From assembly GCA_007258455.2 (NCBI GenBank), contig VDFB02000001.1:12628754-12692753 (forward strand): DNA of 64,000 nt, in the 5' to 3' direction. Under the pieces are notes generated by a model. It made no database searches, was not told the DNA's origin, and saw only the letters and a list, made by a program, of their open reading frames with translations. The stretch comes from Sequoia sempervirens (lineage: Eukaryota; Streptophyta; Pinopsida; Cupressales; Cupressaceae). Below are positions 1-10,799 of this stretch, piece by piece (within the stretch, counting starts at the first letter, position 1; every line of letters starts with the position of its first letter). Both the position numbers and the translations under genes were made by a program.

Positions 1-568
1 GAGATTTGGATCTCCCCTTAGACTTAAATTTATCACGCTTCTCATTCTTTCCTTTTTCCTTAGATCTTCCATGAACATTCAGAGCCTCCTTAGCACTTAT
101 GGATACCTTCCTCCTCATCTCTTCAAGAAACAAAGAACCCACCACATCTTTAGCCTTCAATATAACAAAAGTACTCCCAATAGCCATAACAAGAGAATCC
201 CACAAATGAGGCAAAGAACAAAGCAAGATTTGACATTTATCCTCCTCATCCATTTTAACACCAAGTGATGTCAACTGATCCACCAAAATATTGAATGCTT
301 CTAGGTGGTCTGCAATTTTTCCACCCTCCCCCATTCTAAAAAAATATAATTTATTTCTCAAGAAAATATTATTCACTAAAGATTCATTTTGATACATTTC
401 ACCAAGTTTCTTCCATAGTTTTTGTACACAGGTCTCTTCATGGACATTGATTAAAATAGAGTTTTCCAAGCACAATCTGATTAGACCCCTAGCTTTACAG
501 TCCATAAAATCACATTGAGCAACCAAAGTAGGATATGTGGGTCTTAAAACATTATCATCAAAAACATC
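1..568 (-). pseudogene. Copia-type gag polyprotein fragment (UBN2 domain), runs off window edge
   Basis: The minus strand is open without a stop for about 189 codons from 568 to the window edge. It reads as a Copia gag core: motifs include AQCDFMDCKARGL, WKKLGEMYQNESLVNNIF, LRNKLYFFRM, ADHLEAFNILVDQL and LLCSLPHLWDSLVMA, the usual order of a UBN2-type gag. The C-terminal part becomes Lys/Arg-rich, as expected just before the zinc knuckle, which would lie beyond position 1. Gag packages element RNA into cytoplasmic particles. Upstream, two in-frame stops near 569-580 interrupt what looks like the N-terminal continuation, so this is a relic with a well-preserved core rather than a proven start. 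It is a different family from the Copia element at 42261-49546 (different gag sequence). Confidence 0.85.
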
Positions 569-1380
569 CTACATATCTCAATCTATCAACATATCCTCCT
601 TTAGCTTCCACATCTCAAAAATATTTCCAAAAAAATTCTCCACCTCTATTCTCCTTGATGAACTTGTCATCTAAAAAATTTTGCAACAAGATCACAAAGT
701 ATCTTTTGCACAAGCTCCCACTCAAATATGGATTAGTTCAAAAAACCTAACAACTCGTAACTAAAACAAAAGGTGATCAAGCTTTAATACTTGTAAGGAA
801 GTTAAGGTAGGAGAACAACTTCCTACACTAATCTTGAGAGAGTAATGCAAAAATTTATAGATCTTTACAACGGTTACAAAAACTTAAACAAAAATAAACA
901 TAAATATCATGCATACCACCCACAACACAATGATTTACATGGAGAAAACCCTTTCAGTAAAAAACCCCACTCCCAAAGTTGTCCAATATATTATTCAAAA
1001 ATCACAAAAGATTACAATATACTTGTAGAGTGAGCTTATTATAGGAGTATCACCAACCAATGCCTGAGGGGAAAAATGACTGCTATCAGATTCTCAGAAT
1101 ACATCATAATACACAAATTTAATACAACACCCTCATAAAATAGGGTTTTCTTTTAGGGAAAGAAAAACCAACAAAATATCTAATGTTAGATTTGAGACCT
1201 AATGATGAACGGTCTAGATTTACAATAATAAAAATATATAAAATGTGAGCACCCCCAAACCCTTGTTCGTTGAATGAGCCCCTAGACCCTGCAAGGGGGT
1301 ACCCCCTACACTTACATATCAATAATAAACCTTTTGTAATTGAAAGGTTGAGACACATTTCCCCACAACAACCACTAGAG
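569..1380. other. No gene seen; probable 5' leader/LTR side of the Copia fragment
   Basis: No convincing coding frame. The stretch lies upstream (minus sense) of the gag fragment, so N-terminal gag, leader or LTR sequence is expected, but I could not find the primer-site complement or clear TG...CA ends. Short open frames here have no recognisable composition. Confidence 0.4.
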
Positions 1381-2179
1381 TTATCATTGGGTCTCTTGGG
1401 ATTTTTGTTGACTCCCTCACAAGTCCAAAGGATTGGGGGCTTGTGTCCACCTATTGATAAGGGTTTTGGCTCATTGTGTTAAATGGATCATTCATGCCCT
1501 CACTAGAAATGAAGCCTACAAAATCCTTCTTCGACATTGCATCTCTTTTGTCTATCTGGTTAATTTACCTACTTGGAAGGGTATTGGTTTACAAACCCTT
1601 CTCACCATGAAGGATGTTCATGTTGAGGGTAATTTTGTGGCTAAAAGCATATGGAGATCTTGGGAGGTCATTAAACCTTTCTTTTTTGGAATGATTTTAG
1701 CTTTTACGATGGCATCTCCATTAACTAGAAAAATATCTAGTGGTCCTCATTTGAAAGATCATGGTTGTCCCTTGGCTTGCTTGCCTTGGTTGTGTCTTGT
1801 AATTTTACAAGAAAGGTATCCAATGTGGACACAATATTTATTATCCAAAACTTCTATGATTCAGATGTCATGTAATGAATTCTAGGCTAAATTTTTCCTT
1901 TCTAATCAATATCACAAGACTTTTGACATTGCTATAGGGTGATTTAGGCTTATATGGTTCAAAAAATTGACATTAAATTTTCCAAGCCTTGGTGAAAATA
2001 TTGGAAGTGGGGTCCAAACACCACCTTCCATAACTACAAACCTCATCTTGGATATCATTGGATTTCTCTCCATTTTCCCATGGTGCACATTTTAAACTAG
2101 AGTTGGCATTCATAGTCGTCAGTCTTGGTTTGGCAACATACATTTATCATTGTTTGGTTTGCTATTTTGGAGCCCAAAT
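1381..2179 (+). pseudogene. LINE-type ORF2 C-terminal region, part 1 (split by LTR array)
   Basis: Plus-strand translations, mostly in one frame from about 1433 to 1885 with frameshifts on either side, resemble the region between the reverse transcriptase and the zinc-binding tail of plant L1 ORF2 proteins. Motifs include KWIIHALTRNEAYKILLR, LPTWKGIGLQTLL and VEGNFVAKSIWRSWEVIKPF. The region continues with breaks to the CAAAT at 2175-2179, where a 6.4-kb LTR array is inserted, and appears to resume at 8620, where a zinc-finger-like motif is found. No palm domain lies upstream, so the element is 5'-truncated. The assignment rests on remembered family resemblance and on the zinc motif across the insertion; an unrelated hypothetical repeat protein is possible. 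Confidence 0.45.
2175..2179. other. Target-site duplication CAAAT, left copy
   Basis: The five bases directly left of the first LTR are identical to the five directly right of the last LTR (8620-8624), the expected 5-bp duplication made by an LTR-element integrase. Confidence 0.85.
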
Positions 2180-2496
2180 TGTTAGAAACCAAGATCAGAC
2201 ATGCAAACCAAAAAATACCTTCCACAAAGACAAAAACAGAAACAACAAAGAAATTTGCATGAAGATGTGCAAATGAATAATATTCAGGAATTGAGAAATT
2301 ACAAGAGATTAATTGATTTATAAAATAAATGTATGCATAACCCTATAAGGAAACCCTAGTGTGCACACTTAATAATTAATAAATAATTAATTATTAATGT
2401 GCCTAAGTTTAGCTTAAGTAACTAAAGTGATAAGTGACTTAATTAATTAACCAATATGATTAGATTAATTGAGTGAAATAACTTATTACTCTAATA
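2180..2496 (-). repeat. LTR copy 1 (3'-most) of the array
   Basis: 317 bp. Its right-hand terminal bases read CTCTAATA instead of CTCTAACA in the other copies, a point change in the LTR end. By hand count it differs from LTR copy 4 at about 16 positions (roughly 5%). Confidence 0.9.
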
Positions 2497-2506
2497 TCCC
2501 CTTAAG
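2497..2506 (-). other. Polypurine tract, unit 1
   Basis: Minus-strand CTTAAGGGGA directly upstream of the LTR start; shorter G-run than in units 2 and 3. Confidence 0.7.
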
Positions 2507-4209
2507 ATGAACTTAGGAAGTAGCTAAAACACTAACAAAAAGATGCATGAAAGCAAAGATGAGTCCTGACAACAAGGCCTAATCAGGTACCCATGTACAA
2601 ATGCAATGAATGAGAAAGAGAAGAAAACCTAGTGGGACAAAACCCCCCCTCAATTAGATGACCTGCTACAAAGAAGCACTGGAAGAACACTGGTGGAGTA
2701 ACACTCGAATCCTAAATCTGGAAAGCAAGGAAAGATACCTTTGTTTACAAGAAACCATATGAGAGTCATAGAAGGACTCAAGCATAATCATGATAATGCA
2801 ACAACAGACTCAATGCCAAGGAACACTGTAAAACTCACAAACTGGAACAACCCTAGAATCTATGAAGCAACAATAGATGTATAAATGATGCCCCCCATAA
2901 GATGGTATGATATGATGAAATAATCTGGAAGCTATGTGTATCTTGATGCCAATGCCAAATTGTGACTAAAACTGATCCATAGGAGCAAGTACCATGAAGA
3001 TTCTAGAACATTAAGCATAAAATGAATGGCCATCAAACTGAGATGTGACCCAATGTGAATTTGATGTGATTTAGGATCATTAACCATAGGTTCTCAATTT
3101 GAGATGTGAATCGATGCGAATCAAAATGTGTCAAGCTATGAGCAAGATGTGGCCAAAAGAAACTACATAATCCAGTTACGACTCATGTGAGTTGTTATCA
3201 ATATGAACATGAGATCAAAGTGCATGCAATGAAACTACACTCTAATCAAATTATTATGCAGGAAACCCCCCTAATGGAACTTTATATAAGTTCATTTATT
3301 ACAATAACCGATGATTGTAAAAGGAGAGAATGCAAAACATGAATAAATTAAAGAGAAAATGCAAACCTAGTGCATGAAAACAAAAAAGAGTTCATGCAAA
3401 AAAAATTGTTCACATCTTCCTCCATGATTAAAATTGACCTTAGATCTCTATAGAGGACTGAATCAACTTTCCAACGCTTATTCGTTTTCAAAAAACAAAG
3501 ACTGTATGCAAAAGATATGCCCCCGGAAGTGTGAAAAAGATGATCTGACTTTTACTAGAAAAAACTATAACATAACAGAAAAAATAGGAAAAAAATATGG
3601 ACCATTGGATCGGGCCCAGAATCAGCTTTTTGATGATATTTTGTTTTCAAAAATATGAGTTCGGATGCAAAAGTTATGGCCAAAATACCAAAACTCCTCC
3701 AAAAGGGTTTTGGGTTAAGCCTGGCGGTTAGGCTAACCACTAGCATTAACCGATAGTGGTTTACTGATGGTGACACCCATTAACTCTTTTTTTTTTTTAA
3801 TTCTTGGATTACATGTTGTACCAGGCCATACGACCCAGAAATGAAAACAAATTGCCTCTCGAAGTCACTGTGCCCGACTTTGACGATTTGACAATTGATT
3901 TTGAGGTTTTTGGGCGCTCTGAACGTAATGGTGAGGTCCATTTGGGCTCAAAATGCTCTAAAATTGTACGTACGCTCTAGATTTGGAAACCCTCATAAAC
4001 TTCAAACCCTCATAGATCTGACAAACAATGATCAAAATCAATGAATCAAAAGCCAAACCTGACTTTTTCCAGTGCTCTAAATCCAATGGAGATGCTTGAT
4101 CTGATCCAAAATGCTTCATAAATAAGCTCAAGGAATGAAACCCTTGAGGAACCTTGAATGTGCTATGCAATGAATTTCTCCAAAAATTGAGAAGGGGGTG
4201 CAAATCAAG
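2507..4209 (-). mobile_element. Internal region, unit 1; non-coding
   Basis: Homologous along its length to units 2 and 3. No retroelement protein domain is seen in any frame. On the plus strand (antisense to the element), 3434-3658 is an open frame also present, with drift, in the other units; it shows no protein family. A short hairpin lies at 3735-3761. Confidence 0.8.
3735..3761. other. Hairpin in unit 1
   Basis: Arms 3735-3744 and 3752-3761 pair over 10 bp with one mismatch around the 7-nt loop ATTAACC. The equivalent hairpins in units 2 and 3 have the same loop. Confidence 0.6.
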
Positions 4210-4221
4210 GCTCTGATACCA
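4210..4221 (-). other. Primer binding site, unit 1 (initiator-Met type)
   Basis: Minus-strand TGGTATCAGAGC, complementary to the 3' end of plant initiator Met tRNA, immediately after the LTR end. Confidence 0.85.
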
Positions 4222-4538
4222 TGTTAGAAACCAAGAACAGACATGCAAACCAAAAAATACCTTCCACAAAGAGAAAAACAAAAACAACAAAGAAATTTGC
4301 ATGAAGATGTGCAAATGAATAATATTTAGGAATTGAGAAATTACAAGAGATTAATTGCTTTATAAAAACAATGTATGCATAACCCTAAGAGGAAACCCTA
4401 GTGTGCACACTTAATAATTAATAAATATTTTTTTATTAATGTGCCTAAGTTTAGCTTAAGTAACTAAAGTGATAAGTGACTTAATTAATTAACCAATATG
4501 ATTAGATTAACTGAGTGAAATAACTTATTACTCTAACA
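4222..4538 (-). repeat. LTR copy 2 of the array
   Basis: 317 bp with intact TGTTAGA/TCTAACA ends. Serves as 5' LTR of unit 1 and 3' LTR of unit 2. About 20 differences from LTR copy 3 by hand count. Confidence 0.9.
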
Positions 4539-4550
4539 CCCCCCCTTAAG
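4539..4550 (-). other. Polypurine tract, unit 2
   Basis: Minus-strand CTTAAGGGGGGG abutting the LTR start. Confidence 0.75.
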
Positions 4551-6250
4551 ATGAACTTAGGAAGTACCTAAAAAAGTAAGGAAAATATGCATGAAAGCAA
4601 AGGTGGGTTCCAACAACAAGGCCTAATCAGGTACCCATGTACAAATGCAATGAATGAGAAAGAGGAGAAAACCCAGTGGGAAAAAACCCCCCTTAATGAG
4701 ATGACCTACTACAAAGAAGCACTAGAAGAACACTGGTGGAGTAACACTCAAATCCTGAATCTGGAAAGCAAGGAAAGATACCTTTGTTTACAAGAAACCA
4801 TATGAGAGTCATTGAAGGACTTAGGCAAAATCATGATAATGCAACAATAGACCTGATTCCAAGGAACACTAGAAAACTCACAAACTGGAACAACCCTAGA
4901 ATTTATGAAGCAACAATAGATGTATAAATGATGCCCCCCATAAGAGGGTATGATATGATGAAATAATCTAGAAGCTATGTGTATCTCGATGTCAATGCCA
5001 AACTATGACTAAAACTAATCCATAGGAGCAAGTACCATAAAGATTATGGAACATTAACCATAAAATGAATGGCCCTCAAATTGAGATGTGACCCAATGTG
5101 AATTTGATGTGATTTGGGATTATTAACCATAGGATCTCAATCTGATATGTGAACTTATGCAAACCAAAATGTTTCAAGCTATGAGCAAGATGTGGCCAAA
5201 AGAAACTACATAATCCAGATACATCTCATGCAAGTTGTCATCAATATGAAGATCAGATCAAAGTTCATGCAATGCAACTACACTCTAATAAAATTATTAT
5301 GCAAAAAACCCCCCTGATGGAACTTTATATAAGTTCATTTATTACAATAACCCATGATTGTAAAGGAGAGAATGCAAAAAATGTATAAATTAAAGAGAAA
5401 ATGCAAACATAGTGCATGAAAAAAAAAGAGTTCATGCACAAACCAATGTTTACATCTACCTCCATGATTAAAATTGACCTCATATCTCTATAGAGGACTA
5501 AATCAACTTTCCAACACCTATTCATTTTCAAAAAACAGAGACTATATGCAAAATATATGCCCCCGGAAGCGCAAAAAAGATGATCTAACTTTGACTAGAA
5601 AAAATTGTAACATAACAGAAAAAATAGAAAAAAAATTGTACCATTGGATCGAGCTTAGAACTAGCTATCTGATGATATTTTATTTTCGAAAATTCGAGTC
5701 TAGACACAAAAGTTATGGCCAAAATACCAAAACTCCTCCAAAAGGGTTTGGGGTTAAGCCTAGCAGTTAGGCTAACTGCTAGCATTAACCACTAGCAGTC
5801 TACTGATAGTGGTGCCCATTAACTCTATTTTTTTAAAAAAAAATCTTGGATTGTGTGTCGTACCAAGCTATATGACCCAAAAATGAAAAAAATTGCCTCC
5901 TGGAGTCACTGTGTTCGACTTTGACGATTTGAAAGTCAATTTTAGGGTTTTTGGGTGCTCTGAACACGATGGTGAGGTCTGTTTTGCCTCAAAATGCTCA
6001 AAAATTGTAGGTACACTCTAGATATGGAAACCCTCATAAACTTCAAACCCTCACATATTTGACAAACGGTGGTGAAAATCAATGAAACAAAAGTCAAACC
6101 TAACTTTTTCTAGTGCTCTGAATCCAATGGAGATGCCTGATCTGATCCAAAATGCTTCATAAATAAGCTCAAGGCATGAAACCCTTGAGGAACCCCGAAT
6201 GTGCTCTATAATGAATTTCTCTAAAAACTAAGAAGGGACTACAAATCAAG
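4551..6250 (-). mobile_element. Internal region, unit 2; non-coding
   Basis: Same organisation as unit 1. Antisense open frame at 5474-5770 without a recognisable family. Contains the most perfect palindrome of the three units (5760-5782) and a hairpin with changed but still paired arms (5774-5800). Confidence 0.8.
5760..5800. other. Palindrome and hairpin in unit 2
   Basis: Arms 5760-5770 and 5772-5782 form an 11-bp perfect inverted repeat with a 1-nt spacer. The second arm can alternatively pair with 5791-5800 across the loop ATTAACC (8 consecutive bp). Relative to units 1 and 3, both sides of the second stem changed together. Confidence 0.65.
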
Positions 6251-6262
6251 GCTTTGATACCA
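6251..6262 (-). other. Primer binding site, unit 2, one mismatch
   Basis: Minus-strand TGGTATCAAAGC; one base differs from the primer sites of units 1 and 3. Confidence 0.8.
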
Positions 6263-6578
6263 TGTTAGAAACCAAGATCAGACATGCAAACCAAAAAATA
6301 CCTTCCACAAAGAGAAAAAAAAAACAACAGAGCAATTTGCATGAAGATGTGCAAAAGAATAATATTCAAGAATTGAGAAATTACAAGAGATTAATTGCTT
6401 TATAAAATAAATGTATGCATAACCCTAAAAGGAAACCCTAGTGTGCACACTTAATAATTCATAAATAATTAATTATTAATGTGCCTAAGTTTAGCTTAAG
6501 TAATTAAAGTGATAAGTGATTTAACTAATTAACCAATATGATTAGATTAATTAAGTGAAATAACTTATTACTCTAACA
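6263..6578 (-). repeat. LTR copy 3 of the array
   Basis: 316 bp, intact ends. 5' LTR of unit 2 and 3' LTR of unit 3. Confidence 0.9.
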
Positions 6579-6590
6579 CCCCCCCTTAAG
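6579..6590 (-). other. Polypurine tract, unit 3
   Basis: Minus-strand CTTAAGGGGGGG abutting the LTR start. Confidence 0.75.
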
Positions 6591-8290
6591 ATGAACTTAG
6601 GAAGTAGCTAAAACACTAAGGAAAAGATGCATGAAAGCAAATATGGGTCTCGACAACAAGGCCTAATCAGGTACCCATGTACAAATGCAATGAATGAGAA
6701 AGAAGAGAAAACCCAATGGGACAAAAGCCCCCCTCAATCAGATGACCTGTTGCAAAGAAGCACTGGAAGAACATTGGTGGAGTAACACTTGAATCCTAAA
6801 TATGGAAAGAAAGGAAAGATACCTTTGTTTACAAAAAACCATATGAGAATCACTAAAGGACTCAGGCGGAATCATGATAATGCAACAACAGACCCGATGT
6901 CAAGGAACATTGGAAAACTCACAAACTAGAATAACCCTAGAATCTATGAAGCAATAGTAGATGTATAAATGATGCCCCCATAAGAGGGTATGATATGATG
7001 AAATAATCTGGAAGCTATGTGTATCTTGATGCTGATGCCAAACTATGAATAAAACTAATCCATAGGAGCAAGTACCATAAAGATTCTAGAACATTAACCA
7101 TAAAATGAATGGCCCTCAAACTAAGATGTGACCTGATATGAATTTGATGTGATTCAGGATCATTAACCATAGTCTCTCAATCTGAGATGTGAACCAATGT
7201 GAACCAAAATGTGTCAAGCTATGAGCAAGATGTGGCCAAAAGAAACTACATAATCAGGATACAACTCATGCAAGTTGTCATCAATATGAAGATGAGATCA
7301 AAGTGCATGCAATGCAAGTACACTCTAATCAAATTATTATGCAAGAAACCCCCCTGATGGAACTTTATATAAGTTCATTTATTACAATAACCCATGATTG
7401 TAAAAGGAGATAATGCAAAACATGCATAAATTAAAGAGAAAATACAAACCTAGTGCATGAAAAAAAAGAGTTCATGCACAAACCAATGTTCACATTTTTC
7501 TCCATGATTAAAATTGACCTTAGATCTCTATAGAGGACTGAATCAAATTTCCAATGCCTATTTGTTTTCGAAAAATGAAGACCATATGCAAAAGATATGC
7601 CCCCAGAAGCGTGAAAAATATGATCTAACTTTGACTAGAAAAAACTATAACATAACAAAAAAACCAGAAAAAAATCTACACCATTGGGTCGGGCTTGGAA
7701 CCATCTTTCTGACGATATTTTGTTTTCGAAAATTTGAGTTTGGATGCAAAAGTTATGGCCAAAATACCAAAACTCCTCCAAAAGGGTTTGGGGTTAAGCC
7801 TGGTGATTAGGCTTACCACTAGCATTAACCGCTAGTGGTTTACTGAAAATGGTGCCCATTAATTCTATTTTTTTGAATTTTTTCCTTGGATTGTGTTTCG
7901 TACCAGGCTATACAACCCAAAAATGAAAAAAAATTTCCTCTCGGAGTCACTATGTCCGACTTCGACGATTTTACAGTCAATTTTTGGGTTTTTGGGCAAT
8001 CTGAATGTAATGGTGAGGTCCATTTAGGCTCAAAACGCTCCAAAATTGTAGGTATGCTCTGGATCTAGAAACCATCATAAACCTCAAACCCTCACAAATC
8101 TAACAAATGATGATGAAAATCAATGAAACAAAAGCCAAATCTTACTTTTCTAGTGCTATGAATCCAATGGAGATGCCCAATCTAATCCAAAATGCTTCAT
8201 AAATAAGCTCAAGACACGAAACCCTTGAGGAACCCTGAACGTGCTCTACAATGAATTTCTCCAAAAACTAAGAAGGGCTTGCAAATCAAG
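6591..8290 (-). mobile_element. Internal region, unit 3; non-coding
   Basis: Homologous to units 1 and 2 throughout. Antisense open frame at 7514-7810. The hairpin at 7814-7840 has a perfect 9-bp stem around ATTAACC. Confidence 0.8.
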
Positions 8291-8302
8291 GCTCTGATAC
8301 CA
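8291..8302 (-). other. Primer binding site, unit 3
   Basis: Minus-strand TGGTATCAGAGC directly after the outermost 5' LTR. Confidence 0.85.
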
Positions 8303-8619
8303 TGTTAGAAACCAAGATCAGACATGCAAACAAAAAAATACCTTCCACAAAGAGAAAAATAGAAACAACAAAGCAATTTGTATGAAGATGTGCAAATGAA
8401 TAATATTCAGGAATTGAAAAATTACAAGATATTAATTGCTTTATAAAAGCAATGTATGCATAACCCTAAAAGAAAACCCTAGTGTGCACACTTAATAATT
8501 AATAAATAATTAATTATTAATGTGCCTAAGTTTAGCTTAAGTAACTAAATTGATAAGTGACTTAATTAATTAACCAATGTGATTAGATTAATTAAGTGAA
8601 ATAACTTATTACTCTAACA
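8303..8619 (-). repeat. LTR copy 4 (outer 5' LTR) of the array
   Basis: 317 bp with intact TG...CA ends. A TATA-like TTTATAAAGC on the minus strand near 8437-8446 is a candidate promoter element. Confidence 0.9.
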
Positions 8620-8624
8620 CAAAT
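8620..8624. other. Target-site duplication CAAAT, right copy
   Basis: Matches 2175-2179 exactly. Confidence 0.85.
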
Positions 8625-9470
8625 CAACCCATTTCACCTGGTGTATTCTTTTTTTAGGCTTACTAGTGGGATCATGGTTAGTTCATATAGACATTTCAAA
8701 TCCTTGTTTCCCTTTTTGTGGGAAGTTGGAGTCTTTTAAGCACCTTTTCTAGTTTTTTCCCAAAGTCCAAAAACTCTAGAACTGGATTCACAACTTCTTT
8801 TAGCCTTTTAAACCAAATCCTTTTTCTCAACACATGGTTCTTTTCAGAGATATGACATGCTTTAAGGGTGGAAATTCTCTTTAGCATATGGAAAAAGTTC
8901 AACGATTTTTTCTCATTGTTTTTGTGATCAAAATGTACTGCTTTTTTCTAAAGCTATTATTTGTTATAATGTGGCATCAAAGATCTAGGTGAAAATTAAT
9001 AAATTTCCCTTGTAAGTGGCTCACCTTCTCTTGCTAGAGTTCCCCCATCTCTCTCCTCCTAGAGGTGCTCACCTCCTTGCGGGTGCTAAAGGGGTTGTAG
9101 TCTTTTGGCTCGTGGTATTGATGTTGCTCATTCATAAGCTTCTCCTCTAGTTGGCAAGGGATATTATGGACACCAAAGTGTGTCATGACCTGGTAGGTGA
9201 CAATCTACCTCTCCACCTCCTATGAGTGGAGCTTTTGGATGGCCCTCTAGTGGTGCTTCTAGCTAGTTTTACTCTAGTAAGTTTCCTCAACTAGATTTGA
9301 CCATCTTTTTGGCCTATGATGACCAAGATAAAGAGAAAAATGATGAGGCGTGAGACCATCCCATAGGAACTACAAACATTGTTGATATATGGGGCAAGCT
9401 GGATGACTGATACCCTCTCCCTCCCCCTCCACTACTACTGTTGTTGCTTAATAATTGGTTTCTATATGTT
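8620..9470 (+). pseudogene. LINE-type ORF2 C-terminal region, part 2
   Basis: Continuation of the relic interrupted at 2179. Around 8705-8746 a plus-strand frame reads CFPFCGKLESFKHLF, matching the Cys-x-x-x-Cys...His-Leu-Phe pattern of the zinc-binding domain at the end of plant RT proteins, although the final cysteine is not seen. Downstream to about 9470 translations such as AHLLAGAKGVVVFWLVV are interrupted by stops and cannot be assigned. The zinc motif and the target-site arithmetic support joining this to 1381-2179; the 3' limit is uncertain. Confidence 0.45.
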
Positions 9471-10351
9471 TTTCGATCCAATTTTTAGCTTAATGTAGAC
9501 TATTGCAGTGTGATTTCATATCCATCCACTTTTTTTTGTGAATATGTTTACTATTACTTTTTTATAAATGATTGAAGTAAACATTTATTCATAAAGAATG
9601 CTACATACATGCACATTTTCTTTTCTTTATTATACATTTAATTTCAAATTTTACTCTAAAAACATGCTATATAAATACATATTAAATAATACAAATAATT
9701 TAAAGAAAAATATTAACATCTTGAAATACAACTCAAAAAATCTAAGTAGTCACTAATTAGTATAATTTTTTCATTAATCTCTGTAGTGTTGAAAAACTTG
9801 TTTTTCACATAAAAATAGAAATTCAAATTAAGATTCTATTTTTGTTTAAAATATTTGCTATCATCTATTCCAATATTTCTACCATAATTATTTAAAAAAT
9901 ATATATTAAAGTGACATTTTGGAAAAAAATTATCCCTCAAAAAATCAAATCCATCACTTTGAATAACTATCAAAAATTAAAATAAAATTCAATTTTGTAA
10001 AGTTAATTTGCAAATAATTAACTTTACAAATTATAAAAAAATATTTCTTGTGCATATGCTTGGTTAAAAAGTTGTGTTAGATTTGTAGGGAAAACAAGTA
10101 AATATTTTTTTACAAATGATTTTTCATTTTTTTCTTTATAGTCATTTCATTAAATCTTTCTAAAATAAATAGATGTTATTTATTTTGACAAATTTTTTTA
10201 AGAATGAGATTTGGATTCACACTATTAAAATAATAAAAATAAAAAATTGTAATATTCTTTTCATTAGACTAATATCTTTTTTATCTAAGTTTTTAATATT
10301 TTATGGTATAATTTGATTATTATATGTTTTCCTTCTTTTAATTAATAAGTT
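9471..10351. other. AT-rich spacer, no gene seen
   Basis: Very AT-rich with many short A/T runs; no open frame of note, no LTR ends or primer sites recognised. Confidence 0.6.
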
Positions 10352-10620
10352 TTTTTCATATGTATATTTTTTATATTAATTTATATTAATATATATCTAT
10401 ATATATAGGTTCTCCAAAAAAATTATAACCTAGGTATATAAGATAGCCTATATTATTTTAAGTATTTATTATATATAATATATAACTTATTTAATGTAGG
10501 TAATATATATATATATATCTATAATCAAGTAATATTTTATAGGCAAATAGGTTAACCTATATTGTGTAGGTTATATATATATATAGGTGATAGGTAAAGG
10601 CAAGGAAACCCTACAAAATT
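10352..10620. repeat. AT-rich tail of block A with TA runs
   Basis: TA-rich sequence containing TATAGGTTCTCC, also found on the other side of the ORF1 cassette near 12195. Looks like a LINE 3' tail in minus sense. Several (TA)n runs of 14-20 bp. Confidence 0.55.
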
Positions 10621-10799
10621 TTTATTTTTTCATTTGAAAGTTAATACAACCAACAATTACATCATATGAAGCTTCCATCTAATTTACTCTATTCTCTACA
10701 AACCAAACATCTCATTAAACTACCTAAATTGAGAAACTGATAAACATTACCAAAACACCCACACATCTCTACAAATAGTCTATTTCTACCTATTTACTA

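Larger units (their letters stand above)
2180..8619 (-). mobile_element. Array of a pol-less LTR element: LTR-I-LTR-I-LTR-I-LTR
   Basis: Four 316-317-bp LTRs alternate with three internal regions of about 1724 bp, a period of about 2041 bp. On the minus strand each LTR starts TGTTAGAG and ends TTCTAACA (a 7-bp terminal inverted repeat). It is followed by a primer site TGGTATCAGAGC and preceded by a purine tract CTTAAGGGGGGG, so all units point the same way. A single CAAAT duplication flanks the whole array, showing one integration event. The internal regions contain no gag, protease, RT or integrase frame, so the element is non-autonomous; it is intermediate in size between TRIM and LARD classes. 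It sits inside a LINE ORF2 relic. Confidence 0.9.

Noticed and set aside
9471..10351. Possible scaffold attachment or origin-like AT-rich region
   Set aside because: AT-richness alone is not evidence in plant intergenic DNA; no specific motif seen.
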